Positions 6,695 through 14,622 of a stretch of 64,000 nt of DNA are shown in pieces. Below the pieces are notes generated by a model. It searched no databases and was not told where the DNA came from. It saw only the letters and a program-made list of their open reading frames with translations. The stretch is taken from assembly GCF_048268525.1 (NCBI RefSeq), contig NZ_JBLWVH010000004.1, forward strand, positions 1 through 64,000, given 5' to 3'. The translations under genes were made by a program, and so were the position numbers. Source of the stretch: Maricaulis sp048268525. GTDB lineage: Bacteria > Pseudomonadota > Alphaproteobacteria > Caulobacterales > Maricaulaceae. Within the stretch, counting starts at the first letter, position 1. The number at the start of each line of letters is the position of its first letter.

Positions 6695-8590
6695 TCAGCC
6701 CAGACGTCCCCGCTCCCGCAGGTGGGCGATCACCTGGTCGGCAGCCTCTTCGGCGGACAGCTTGGACGTGTCGAGACGGATTTCCGGTGCTTCCGGCTCT
6801 TCGTACGGACTGTCCAGCCCGGTGAAATTCTTGATCTCACCAGCCTGGGCCTTCTTGTAGAGGCCTTTCACGTCGCGCTCCATGCAGACATCGAGCGGCG
6901 TGTCGACGAACACTTCAACGAATTCACCATCATCGACCAGCTCGCGCACCATGCGGCGCTCGGACCGGAAGGGTGAGATGAACGAACACGTCACCAGCAA
7001 GCCGGCATCGACGAACAGTTTTCCGACTTCACCGATGCGCCGGATATTCTCGACGCGGTCTTCGTCGGTGAATCCCAGATCGCGGTTCAGGCCATGGCGG
7101 ACATTGTCACCATCAAGCGAGTAGGTGTGCAGGCCGGCTTCGGCCAGCTTGCGCTCGACAATATTGGCGACCGTTGACTTGCCGGCACCGGACAGGCCGG
7201 TGAACCACAGCAGGGTCGGTTTCTGGCCCTTGATCTGCGACCGGCGCTCCTTGCTGACATCCATCGCCTGGGTATGGATGTTGGACGCCCGGCGCAGTCC
7301 GAACTCGATCATCCCGCCGCCGACCGTCTGGTTCGTGAACCGGTCGATCAGAATGAAGGAGCCCGTGTCCCGGACCTCACGGAAGGGGTCGAACGCGATC
7401 GGGCGGGCCGTCGACACGTTGCAAAAGCCGATGCCGTTCATTTCCAGCTTGCGGCTTGGCTGCTTCTCGTAGGTGTTGATGTCCACGCGATGCTTGAGCG
7501 TAGTGATCGTCGCCGGGGTCGTCGCGGTGCCGATCTTGAGCAGGTAGGACCGGCCTGGCAGCAGATCGTCATTGGCCATCCAGAGAATTTCGGCGGCAAA
7601 TTGATCCGACACTTCCGGTCGTTGCTCAGCCGAGGCGAGAACGTCTCCGCGTGAAATATCGATTTCCTGGTTCAGTACCAGGGTCACCGCATCGCCGGCC
7701 CCGGCTGTCTCGAGATCCCCGTCCGCGGTCACGATGCGCGAAACATTCGCCGCCAGCCCGGACTGCGCGACCACGATCGCGTCGCCGACGCTGACCTTGC
7801 CCGACACAATCATTCCCGAGTAGCCGCGGAAATTGAGATTGGGCCGATTGACCCACTGCACGGGCATGCGGAACGGTTCGTTGCGAAGCTCGGTGTCGAG
7901 GTCGAGGTCTTCCAGATACTCCAGCAATGTCGGACCGGTGTGCCAGTTCATGGCGTCGCTGCGCCGGGTCACATTGTCCCCGAAGCGGGCCGACATCGGG
8001 ATCGGCGTGATGGACTCGAAACCCAGGGATTCCGCGCTCTTGAGGTATTCCGCAACGATCTCGTGGAACCGGCCGCGCGAATTGTCCGCCAGGTCCATCT
8101 TGTTCACGGCCAGCACGATGTGCCGGATGCCCATCATGCGCGCAATGTAGGTGTGACGGAGCGTCTGCACGAGCACACCCTTGCGGGCATCGATCAGGAT
8201 GACCGCGACATCCGCGGTCGACGCGCCGGTCGCCATGTTGCGCGTATACTGCTCATGTCCCGGCGTGTCAGCGACGACGAACTTGCGTTTCTCTGTCGCG
8301 AAAAAGCGGTAGGCGACATCAATCGTGATGCCCTGTTCCCGCTCGGCCTCGAGCCCGTCCAGCAGCAACGCAAAATCGATCTCGTCGCCAGCCGTCCCGT
8401 GCTTGCGGCTGTCGCGCTCCAGCACATTGAGCTGATCTTCAAACAACAGTTTGGAATCATAGAGAAGACGGCCGATCAATGTCGACTTGCCGTCATCCAC
8501 GGACCCGCAGGTGAGAAAACGGAGAACGCCACGACCGCCGGAATGGGTCAGCCGCTCAATGACTTCGTCGCGCTTGGCTTCAATGTTCAT
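6695..8590 (-). CDS. cysNC: Bifunctional sulfate adenylyltransferase large subunit / adenylylsulfate kinase
   Basis: A 631-residue fusion. CysN is the GTPase subunit that drives APS formation with CysD, and CysC phosphorylates APS to PAPS. The CysN part (about 1-430) has the G1 loop CGSVDDGKSTLIGRLLYDS (about 28-46), ADTPGHEQYTRNM (G3), and NKMDLAD (G4). The CysC part (about 455-631) has the P-loop FTGLSGAGKSTVAN, then SLDGDNVRHGLNRDLGF and FISPFRSER. Fused CysNC is common in alphaproteobacteria and lengths match. Its start codon overlaps the cysD stop by one base (TGATG), so the two are coupled. PAPS made here can feed cysteine synthesis or the sulfotransferases in this window. No PAPS reductase gene is visible in the window. 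Confidence 0.96.
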   Translation of the reverse strand: MNIEAKRDEVIERLTHSGGRGVLRFLTCGSVDDGKSTLIGRLLYDSKLLFEDQLNVLERDSRKHGTAGDEIDFALLLDGLEAEREQGITIDVAYRFFATEKRKFVVADTPGHEQYTRNMATGASTADVAVILIDARKGVLVQTLRHTYIARMMGIRHIVLAVNKMDLADNSRGRFHEIVAEYLKSAESLGFESITPIPMSARFGDNVTRRSDAMNWHTGPTLLEYLEDLDLDTELRNEPFRMPVQWVNRPNLNFRGYSGMIVSGKVSVGDAIVVAQSGLAANVSRIVTADGDLETAGAGDAVTLVLNQEIDISRGDVLASAEQRPEVSDQFAAEILWMANDDLLPGRSYLLKIGTATTPATITTLKHRVDINTYEKQPSRKLEMNGIGFCNVSTARPIAFDPFREVRDTGSFILIDRFTNQTVGGGMIEFGLRRASNIHTQAMDVSKERRSQIKGQKPTLLWFTGLSGAGKSTVANIVERKLAEAGLHTYSLDGDNVRHGLNRDLGFTDEDRVENIRRIGEVGKLFVDAGLLVTCSFISPFRSERRMVRELVDDGEFVEVFVDTPLDVCMERDVKGLYKKAQAGEIKNFTGLDSPYEEPEAPEIRLDTSKLSAEEAADQVIAHLRERGRLG

Positions 8591-9564
8591 CAGAAATACC
8601 CCTCGCGCTTTTTCTTCTCCATCGACCCGGCCTCGTCATGGTCGATCAACCGTCCAGACCGTTCCGATGTCCGGGCGGTCAGCATCTCCAGGACGATCTC
8701 TTCGAGCGACTGCGCTGTCGACTCGATGGCGCCGGTCAGCGGATAGCAACCCAGCGTCCGGAAACGCACCATCTTGAGTTCGGGTGTCTCACCGTCCTTG
8801 AGCGGCAGCCGGTCATCATCGACCATGATCAGCTGGCCGTCGCGCTCGACCACCGGACGGTGTCCGGCGAGGTAGAGCGGCACGATCGGAATGTCCTGCT
8901 CAAGGATGTACTGCCAGATGTCCAGCTCGGTCCAGTTCGAGAGGGGGAAGACGCGGATCGACTCGCCCTGCTTGATCTTGGTGTTGTAGTTGCGCCAGAG
9001 CTCGGGTCTCTGGTTTTTCGGATCCCAGCCGTGATTGGTGTCGCGGAACGAGAAAATGCGTTCCTTGGCCCGCGACTTTTCCTCATCGCGGCGGGCACCG
9101 CCAAATGCGGCATCGTATTTGTGCCGGTTCATGGCGCTGCGCAGGGCCTCGGTCTTGAGCACCTGTGTATGCAGTTGCGAGCCACTGTCCCACGGATTGA
9201 CGCCCCGCGCGATCGCGTCCTCGTTGACCTCAACGCGGATCTCAAGTCCCAGCTCTTCGGCCAGCGCATCACGGAAGGTGATCATGTCGCCGAATTTGAA
9301 GGTCGTATCGACATGCTGCAGCGGGAAGGGTGGCTTGGCCGGGTAAAACGCCTTCAGCGCCAGGTGCAGCATTACCGCGCTGTCCTTGCCGATCGAATAC
9401 AGCATCACAGGGCGCTCGAATTCAGCCGCCACTTCGCGAATGATATGGATGCTTTCCGCCTCAAGCGCCTTGAGGTGGGCGGACAGCTTCCTGTCCACCG
9501 GTTTCTTGCTGTCGCCCGCGAACCGGGCCGCGTACGCTTTGACATTTTCCTGAATGCTGGACAT
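8590..9564 (-). CDS. cysD: Sulfate adenylyltransferase small subunit CysD
   Basis: CysD is the ATP-pyrophosphatase-fold subunit that adenylates sulfate using ATP. The 324-residue product has the PP-loop region MLYSIGKDSAVMLHLALKAF at about 54-73, FRDALAEELGL, the conserved GGARRDEEKSRAKERIFSFR (about 155-174), and NWTELDIWQYILEQ. Length and C-terminal SGRLIDHDEAGSMEKKKREG agree with full-length CysD. It is first in the cysD-cysNC operon. The promoter must lie in the 227-base region 9565-9791, shared divergently with the ABC exporter permease. I see no recognisable operator there, although ACCAATGAGAGCTAGCTTGGT near 9589-9609 is a partly inverted repeat worth noting. Confidence 0.96.
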   Translation of the reverse strand: MSSIQENVKAYAARFAGDSKKPVDRKLSAHLKALEAESIHIIREVAAEFERPVMLYSIGKDSAVMLHLALKAFYPAKPPFPLQHVDTTFKFGDMITFRDALAEELGLEIRVEVNEDAIARGVNPWDSGSQLHTQVLKTEALRSAMNRHKYDAAFGGARRDEEKSRAKERIFSFRDTNHGWDPKNQRPELWRNYNTKIKQGESIRVFPLSNWTELDIWQYILEQDIPIVPLYLAGHRPVVERDGQLIMVDDDRLPLKDGETPELKMVRFRTLGCYPLTGAIESTAQSLEEIVLEMLTARTSERSGRLIDHDEAGSMEKKKREGYF

Positions 9565-9791
9565 TACTTTGAGGCCGTATCCGATCTACCAATGAGAGCT
9601 AGCTTGGTCCTATCGCCCTGTGCGAGGGACGCAAGGGCTAATTGTGCCTGCCCCTGCATATTTTCAACTGACAGTGATCCAAGGAGCAACCGGCTTCTCT
9701 TCGCTGCGGACGGCTCGGGTGCTCGCAGCTTATGATTTGCACGGAGGCCGCCGGCACGTTATCTGGGCAGCGCTTGTTACCGGACGGCTTA

Positions 9792-10622
9792 ATGTTCAAT
9801 CTGCCTCAGTTGATGGTCGGGTCAAACCGATACCCGCGCACGGGTGTCCATGACGCGCTGGCGTCCGCCCTGTCCTGGCGTCTCTGGCTGCTGCTGGGCA
9901 TCCGGGAAGTGAACTCACATTATCAACGCGCTTTCATCGGCCCGGCCTGGCTGACGGTTCACGCAGGCGTCTGGATTGCCGCAGTCACCTTCATTTTCGG
10001 CTACGTGATCGGGCTGGGCGAGAGCACGACCTCCTACGCGGCTCATGTCGCGGTCGGCATCGTGATGTTTCACTTCATCACGAATATTGTCGCCGGAAGC
10101 AGCGAGGTTTTCATCAAATCCCGCATCATGATCCACAGCCATCCGAACCCGTTGCTGATCCATCCAATGCGTCTTGCGGCCTCGGCCGTCTACGAGATGG
10201 CGCTGCAGCTGCCTGTCGTGATCGCGGTTTTCGTGGTGTTTCATACAAGCCTGTCGGCGACAGCCTGGCTCGCCATTCCGGGCCTGATGATGAACTTCAT
10301 GATGGGCGTCGCGGTGGCCCTTCTCTTCGCGCTGGCAGGAGCGAGGTTTGGTGACTTCCGCTTCGTGACGCTGGCAGCGATGCGGCTGGCCCTGTTCATT
10401 ACGCCGGTTTTCTGGCCCGCGGATCGACTGGGCCCGGATACGCGCTTCATCGCAGACGCCAATCCCCTCACCCATTTCATCGCCATCGTTCGCGACCCGT
10501 TGCTCGGCGAGCCCGCCTCGATGCTTGCCTGGATCACCGTCCTGGCCTGGTTCGGCCTTTGCGCGATCATTGGCGGCGTCTGGTTCGCCTCCGCCCGTCG
10601 CACCATTCCAATGTGGGTCTGA
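9792..10622 (+). CDS. ABC-2 polysaccharide export permease, Wzm/KpsM-like
   Basis: A 276-residue inner-membrane permease with six predicted hydrophobic segments in the ABC-2 layout. The N-terminal amphipathic stretch WRLWLLLGIREVNSHYQRAF precedes AWLTVHAGVWIAAVTFIFGY (TM1), and the protein ends in WITVLAWFGLCAIIGGVWFA followed by a short tail. In Wzm and KpsM homologues this protein forms the channel that moves undecaprenyl- or lipid-linked polysaccharide to the periplasm. The frame is open upstream to 9732, but ATG 9792 gives the family-like N-terminus. The ATPase gene begins 2 bases after its stop, so the two form an exporter pair. The window also has a Wzx-like flippase, so there may be two export routes. 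Confidence 0.85.
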   Translation: MFNLPQLMVGSNRYPRTGVHDALASALSWRLWLLLGIREVNSHYQRAFIGPAWLTVHAGVWIAAVTFIFGYVIGLGESTTSYAAHVAVGIVMFHFITNIVAGSSEVFIKSRIMIHSHPNPLLIHPMRLAASAVYEMALQLPVVIAVFVVFHTSLSATAWLAIPGLMMNFMMGVAVALLFALAGARFGDFRFVTLAAMRLALFITPVFWPADRLGPDTRFIADANPLTHFIAIVRDPLLGEPASMLAWITVLAWFGLCAIIGGVWFASARRTIPMWV

Positions 10623-10624
10623 CC

Positions 10625-11401
10625 ATGGTCGTTGATGTCAAAGTGGACGGCGCCTCGGTCTATTTCCCCCAGCGCCGACAGAAGGTCCGCCGCCGGATGC
10701 TGTCCGGCAACCGGGTCGGCGGCGATGTTGTGGAATACCGCAACAGGCCCCATGTCGCGGCCCTGCAGGGGATCGATCTGAACCTTGAGGCCGGATGCCG
10801 GGTCGGCCTCGTCGGTCACAACGGCGGCGGCAAGACAACACTCCTGCGTACCATCGCGGGCGTATACACGCCGACCGAAGGTGATGCGACGGTGCGCGGG
10901 CGCGTGTCGACATTGTTCTCAAACGCTGTAGCCCTCAGCGAGTATGACACCGGACGGGCCAATCTCGAGCTTGCGGGCCTGCTGAACGGCCTGTCGGCCA
11001 GAGAAGTCCGACAGACCCTGCCGGAAGCTGTCGAACTCGCCGGACTGGCGGCCTATGTCGATGACCCGATCGTGTCCTATTCGGAGGGCATGAAGACCAG
11101 GCTCGGATTTGCGATGGCGGTCCTGACGAAGCCCGACATTCTGCTGATCGATGAAATCCTGAATGCATCGGACTGGGCTTTCCTTGACCAGATCCGGAGC
11201 AACATCACCGCGCTCAACAGCCCTGACCACATCCTGGTCATCGCGTCCCATTCTCGTGAACTCCTTCGGCATCTCTGTGACGAGGCGATCGAACTCGAAC
11301 GGGGCCGGATCAAGCGTCGCGGGACCGTCGAAGCGGTTTTCTCGGCGATGGACGACGACCGGGCCAAGGTCGCGGAGTGGACCGACGAGCCCGCAAAATG
11401 A
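10625..11401 (+). CDS. Polysaccharide ABC exporter ATPase, Wzt-like
   Basis: A 258-residue nucleotide-binding subunit for the permease just upstream. The Walker A is GHNGGGKT (residues 64-71), with Gly where most Wzt/KpsT proteins have Ala. The Q-loop/LFS region SRVSTLFSNAVALSEYDTG-type segment lies near 95-113, the signature is YSEGMKTRLGFA, and Walker B is DILLIDEILNASD. The H-loop is ASHSRELL. There is no C-terminal carbohydrate-binding domain, so it is a short Wzt closer in size to KpsT plus an N-terminal extension (residues 1-45) rich in Arg. ATG 10625 chosen: an upstream extension to 10559 would overlap the permease. The deacetylase-like gene follows after 83 bases. Confidence 0.88.
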   Translation: MVVDVKVDGASVYFPQRRQKVRRRMLSGNRVGGDVVEYRNRPHVAALQGIDLNLEAGCRVGLVGHNGGGKTTLLRTIAGVYTPTEGDATVRGRVSTLFSNAVALSEYDTGRANLELAGLLNGLSAREVRQTLPEAVELAGLAAYVDDPIVSYSEGMKTRLGFAMAVLTKPDILLIDEILNASDWAFLDQIRSNITALNSPDHILVIASHSRELLRHLCDEAIELERGRIKRRGTVEAVFSAMDDDRAKVAEWTDEPAK

Positions 11402-11484
11402 CACTTCAATTCCGAACCGCGGGCTGCAACAATCCCGGTGCAATGCCCGTCCCTTCCAACGCCTGACAGTCGTGGACCAGAATC

Positions 11485-12261
11485 ATGCGCGATTTTACGC
11501 TCGACGCCTATCTTGAGGTCATCGACCTCTTGCGGCGCAAGGACTATCCCTTCTTCGGAATCGCCGACTGGATGGCGGCCAATCCGGCGCGAGGCGCGCT
11601 GCTGCGTCATGACGTCGACCGGAAACCGGCGAACGCGCTCGAGATGGCGCAGGCCGAGGCTGACCGGGGGATCCGCGCCACCTATTATTTCCGGATTCTG
11701 GACATGTCGTTCGACCCGGCGATCATTCGGAAGATCGCCGAGCTGGGGCACGAGATCGGCTATCACTACGAAGACCTGAGCCTCGCCGGCGGCGATCATG
11801 ACAAGGCCATGACGATGTTCACCGGGCACCTGGCGCGACTTCGGGAGCTGGCACCGATCACCACCATTGCGATGCATGGACGCCCGTTTTCGGCGTACAA
11901 CAGCCAAGCGCTCTGGGACCGGGAGGCACTGTCCGACTACGGGTTGATCGCGGAAGCCTTCCGCACGGTCGACTACTCGGGAACATTCTATTTCACAGAC
12001 ACGGGGCGCCGCTGGGATGCCGGTCGCACCAATTTGCGTGACCGCCCCAAAGTCGCCCTCTTCCCTGACGAGGCTGTGCCCGACACACCCGCACTCAAGT
12101 CCTGGATTGAAAGAAACGAACCGGATCGGATATCGATCTCCGCCCATCCGGAGCGATGGGATGCCCACGCCGGCAATTGGTATGCACAGATGAGCAAGGA
12201 CCGCCTGATCAATCTCGCCAAGGAAATCCTGGTCCGGGTCCGCCCACCCAAGCCGGTCTGA
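11485..12261 (+). CDS. NodB-like polysaccharide deacetylase
   Basis: A 258-residue protein with the metal-binding motif of carbohydrate esterase family 4. LLRHDVDRK places His42, Asp43 and Asp45 in the first motif, and LGHEIGYHYE gives His89 and His94 in the second. The later ISISAHPERWDAHAGN supplies the C-terminal His loop. It lacks a signal peptide, so it probably acts in the cytoplasm or on lipid-linked sugar rather than on exported polymer. Family members remove N-acetyl groups from GlcNAc-containing glycans, but this compact form (similar to proteins annotated only as polysaccharide deacetylase-like) may have another substrate. It follows the ABC exporter pair on the same strand, which links it to polysaccharide export. 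Confidence 0.75.
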   Translation: MRDFTLDAYLEVIDLLRRKDYPFFGIADWMAANPARGALLRHDVDRKPANALEMAQAEADRGIRATYYFRILDMSFDPAIIRKIAELGHEIGYHYEDLSLAGGDHDKAMTMFTGHLARLRELAPITTIAMHGRPFSAYNSQALWDREALSDYGLIAEAFRTVDYSGTFYFTDTGRRWDAGRTNLRDRPKVALFPDEAVPDTPALKSWIERNEPDRISISAHPERWDAHAGNWYAQMSKDRLINLAKEILVRVRPPKPV

Positions 12262-12343
12262 CCGGGCACCGCCGCTGATATACCTTCAAACGACGCAACA
12301 ACCCCGCCTTCCGTCCCGGAGAGGCCAAAGAGGAGAGCCCCAC

Positions 12344-12943
12344 ATGACGCCCAGATTGCTTGCCTTGATTGCTGCCACCGGACTGGCCGCCTGTTCCGAC
12401 GGTCAGCCGGCCGAAACGACGACCGTGACCGAACCGGTTGAGACACCGGCGACCGCTGCCGAGGTCTTTGCCGAGCGCTTTGATCTGGCATCCGCCGATC
12501 ATGTGGTCCTGTTCACCGACAGGGAAACACGCGACGCCATGTCGCTCCCGGACGAATTCACCTTCGAATATCTCGATGACGGCGATGTCGGCCGGGTTGC
12601 GGTCAGGGGTTTTCGCGAGTCACCGGCTCCACACGGACGCACCCAGGGCATCAGCCTGCGACTGCCCGAACAGATCGAGCAGTCGGTCAGCGGTCATCCG
12701 ATCGAGGTCACAGTGATTGCCCGCAGCGCCGCACCAGGCACCATCTATCGCGTCGCCTACTCGACCAATGATGTCGGGAATTCCGGGTGGCGCGAGCTGT
12801 CCGCGGGCGCCGACTGGTCTGCTGAAACCTTCCGCTTCAATGTCCGGCCGATCGAGGCGGGCGGCGACGACTTCATTGGCGTGCTGCCGCCGGCCAGCGG
12901 GGCCGTCGAAATCGCGGCCATCACGATCAAGCTGGCGGACTGA
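12344..12943 (+). CDS. Lipoprotein of unknown function with jelly-roll-like domain
   Basis: A 199-residue lipoprotein. The N-terminus is a lipoprotein signal with lipobox LAAC (MTPRLLALIAATGLAAC), followed by a Thr/Glu-rich linker to about residue 45. The mature part is beta-rich: VGRVAVRGF, ISLRLPEQIEQ, IEVTVIARSA, YSTNDVGNSGWREL, FRFNVRP and a final strand EIAAITIKLAD. The GNSGW and paired strand pattern resembles small jelly-roll modules such as carbohydrate-binding domains, and the order matches the anchored protein at 1699-2286. The SD AGAGGAGAG lies before the ATG. It is a surface or periplasmic protein in a polysaccharide locus, so glycan binding is a reasonable guess only. An 11-bp perfect hairpin follows the stop. 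Confidence 0.7.
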   Translation: MTPRLLALIAATGLAACSDGQPAETTTVTEPVETPATAAEVFAERFDLASADHVVLFTDRETRDAMSLPDEFTFEYLDDGDVGRVAVRGFRESPAPHGRTQGISLRLPEQIEQSVSGHPIEVTVIARSAAPGTIYRVAYSTNDVGNSGWRELSAGADWSAETFRFNVRPIEAGGDDFIGVLPPASGAVEIAAITIKLAD

Positions 12944-12948
12944 GGCAA

Positions 12949-12981
12949 GGCTGCCGACCTCACGATCCGGGGTCGGCAGCC
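12949..12981. terminator. Perfect 11-bp hairpin between convergent genes
   Basis: GGCTGCCGACC (12949-12959) and GGTCGGCAGCC (12971-12981) form a perfect stem with an 11-base loop, placed between the lipoprotein stop (12943) and the convergent small membrane protein stop (12985). It probably ends both transcripts. T tracts are short. Confidence 0.7.
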
Positions 12982-12984
12982 TTC

Positions 12985-13254
12985 CTAGATAAGCGCGCCG
13001 ATCAGCGGTCGCAGCAGCCAGTGCAGAATGGTTGATACCACGCCCGCGATGATGCCACCGCCGGCATAGGTCACGATCGTCAGATACTCCCCGTCGCGAA
13101 GTGCCTGGGTTGCCGCCTGCCGATTGAAGGCCAGGGCGAAAAACGCACCGGCCAGTGCCAGCAGCGGTGTCGAGTTGAGGAAGAACGCCAGCACCAAAGT
13201 GGCCGGCAATCCGGCGGCGAAGCCAAGATTCACCGGCTTCTTGATTTCGTCCAT
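12985..13254 (-). CDS. Small membrane protein of unknown function
   Basis: An 89-residue protein with hydrophobic segments at about 10-26 (LGFAAGLPATLVLAFFL), 28-44 (TPLLALAGAFFALAF) and 62-88 (VTYAGGGIIAGVVSTILHWLL with a short tail). The segment between them, NRQAATQALRDGEYLT, is polar. No known family is recognised. A clear ribosome site (AAAGGGGGC, 4-5 bases before ATG) supports translation. It is the last gene of the minus-strand polysaccharide operon that begins with the amidotransferase fusion, 38 bases after the flippase stop, so an accessory role in envelope glycan assembly is possible. Confidence 0.65.
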   Translation of the reverse strand: MDEIKKPVNLGFAAGLPATLVLAFFLNSTPLLALAGAFFALAFNRQAATQALRDGEYLTIVTYAGGGIIAGVVSTILHWLLRPLIGALI

Positions 13255-13292
13255 TTTCGCCCCCTTTTGGGTCTGTCAGACCCGATCATGTC

Positions 13293-14603
13293 TCAGAACA
13301 CGATGCGCACACCGAGTACGCGACGCGCCAATACCACAAGCATTATGGATGAGACAACAAAACTGCCGCCCGTCGACAGGGCTGCGCCGAGCAAGCCCAT
13401 TCCCGGAATCAAGGCGATGTTCAGGACACAATTGGCGAGCAGTACCGTCGCCATGTAACCGGTATGAACCGATGGTTTGTGCGCCTGGGAAAACGTCTGA
13501 TTGAACATGAGAAACGGCGCGGCAATCCCCATCATCGCAAGCAGCACGAATAGCGGTGTCCGGGCGACGTAATAGATTGGATCGCCAAGGAACCAGTCGA
13601 CAAAGAACGGGTAGAGCAACCAGCCAAGGCCCGCCCCGACGAGGAACACCGGTGCCCCGCCGAGGAAAATCATTCGGCTGAGCTTCAGGATGCGATCTCG
13701 CTCGCCATCACGAATATGGCGGGCAATCAACGGATTGATATTGTTCCGCACGACGAAAATCGCCTGCATCACACCTTCCTGGATCAACACGGCCATGGTG
13801 TAGATTCCGGTCTGCGCCGCGCCGGCCATATATCCCAGCACCAGCACGGAGATACGTGAATTGAGCTCCAGGATGGCGCCGCTCAGGAACACCCGGGCGC
13901 CAAAAGACAGATGGCGCCGGATCCAGACCCGGTCGAGGGCCATGCGCTTGAGGCCCACCGCCCGGATCGCGGCGACGCCGAGGACCGGCAACAAGGCCAG
14001 CTCGGCAATGGTCAGGCTCAGCGTGATGTAGGCACCCGGCGCGTCGGTCAGGGCCAGAACCACAAGTGCGGCAATCATGAAAATGTATCGCAGCGATTGC
14101 ATCACCGCGAACACGCGCATCTGGCGGGCACCATTGATGACGGCGTACAGAACCTTGTTGACCGCAAAACCCCACAGGCCCGGCAGCATGACCAGCCAGG
14201 CCGTTACAAAACCGTCGATCTGGTAGACCTGCGCCAGGACCGGTGTCAGGACCAGCCCGGCGAGCGTCGCCACCGTTGTCGAGATCGCGACCACCACCAC
14301 CGCGTGGAACGCGCCCGAAATCGCCCGGTCCTGGTCGTCATGGGCGAATTCGGACACCGATTGCAGCGCCGAGAGATGGAAGCCGAATACCCCGAACTGC
14401 GACAGCGCGATGTAGAGCGCGAAGCAGATATTGAACAGGCCAAGGACGGTTTCATCATAAACCCGCGCAATGATGATGTTCATCACCACGCCCGCCGCCG
14501 CGAGGAAGACAAGGCTTCCCATGTTCCAGACCATGCCCGACATCAGCCGGGTCGGCGGCGGGGTTATCGCAGTGGAGGCGGGTTTGTTTTCTGGATCCGA
14601 CAT
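13293..14603 (-). CDS. Polysaccharide flippase, Wzx-like
   Basis: A 436-residue integral membrane protein with about 12-14 hydrophobic segments in the MATE/MVF (polysaccharide synthase) layout. The N-terminus SGMVWNMGSLVFLAAAGVVMNIIIARVYD, starting near residue 22, resembles the first helices of Wzx and related oligosaccharide flippases, including the short polar loop before VLGLFNICFALYIALSQFG. It probably moves undecaprenyl-diphosphate-linked repeat units from the cytoplasmic to the periplasmic leaflet. A Wzy polymerase is not obvious in the window, although the GT-C-like protein at 19404 could have been mistaken for one. Neighbours in the operon are a FemAB-like protein (20 bases upstream), a sulfotransferase and the amidotransferase fusion. 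Confidence 0.85.
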   Translation of the reverse strand: MSDPENKPASTAITPPPTRLMSGMVWNMGSLVFLAAAGVVMNIIIARVYDETVLGLFNICFALYIALSQFGVFGFHLSALQSVSEFAHDDQDRAISGAFHAVVVVAISTTVATLAGLVLTPVLAQVYQIDGFVTAWLVMLPGLWGFAVNKVLYAVINGARQMRVFAVMQSLRYIFMIAALVVLALTDAPGAYITLSLTIAELALLPVLGVAAIRAVGLKRMALDRVWIRRHLSFGARVFLSGAILELNSRISVLVLGYMAGAAQTGIYTMAVLIQEGVMQAIFVVRNNINPLIARHIRDGERDRILKLSRMIFLGGAPVFLVGAGLGWLLYPFFVDWFLGDPIYYVARTPLFVLLAMMGIAAPFLMFNQTFSQAHKPSVHTGYMATVLLANCVLNIALIPGMGLLGAALSTGGSFVVSSIMLVVLARRVLGVRIVF

Positions 14604-14622
14604 GGCTGGCCTCTTGTGACGA

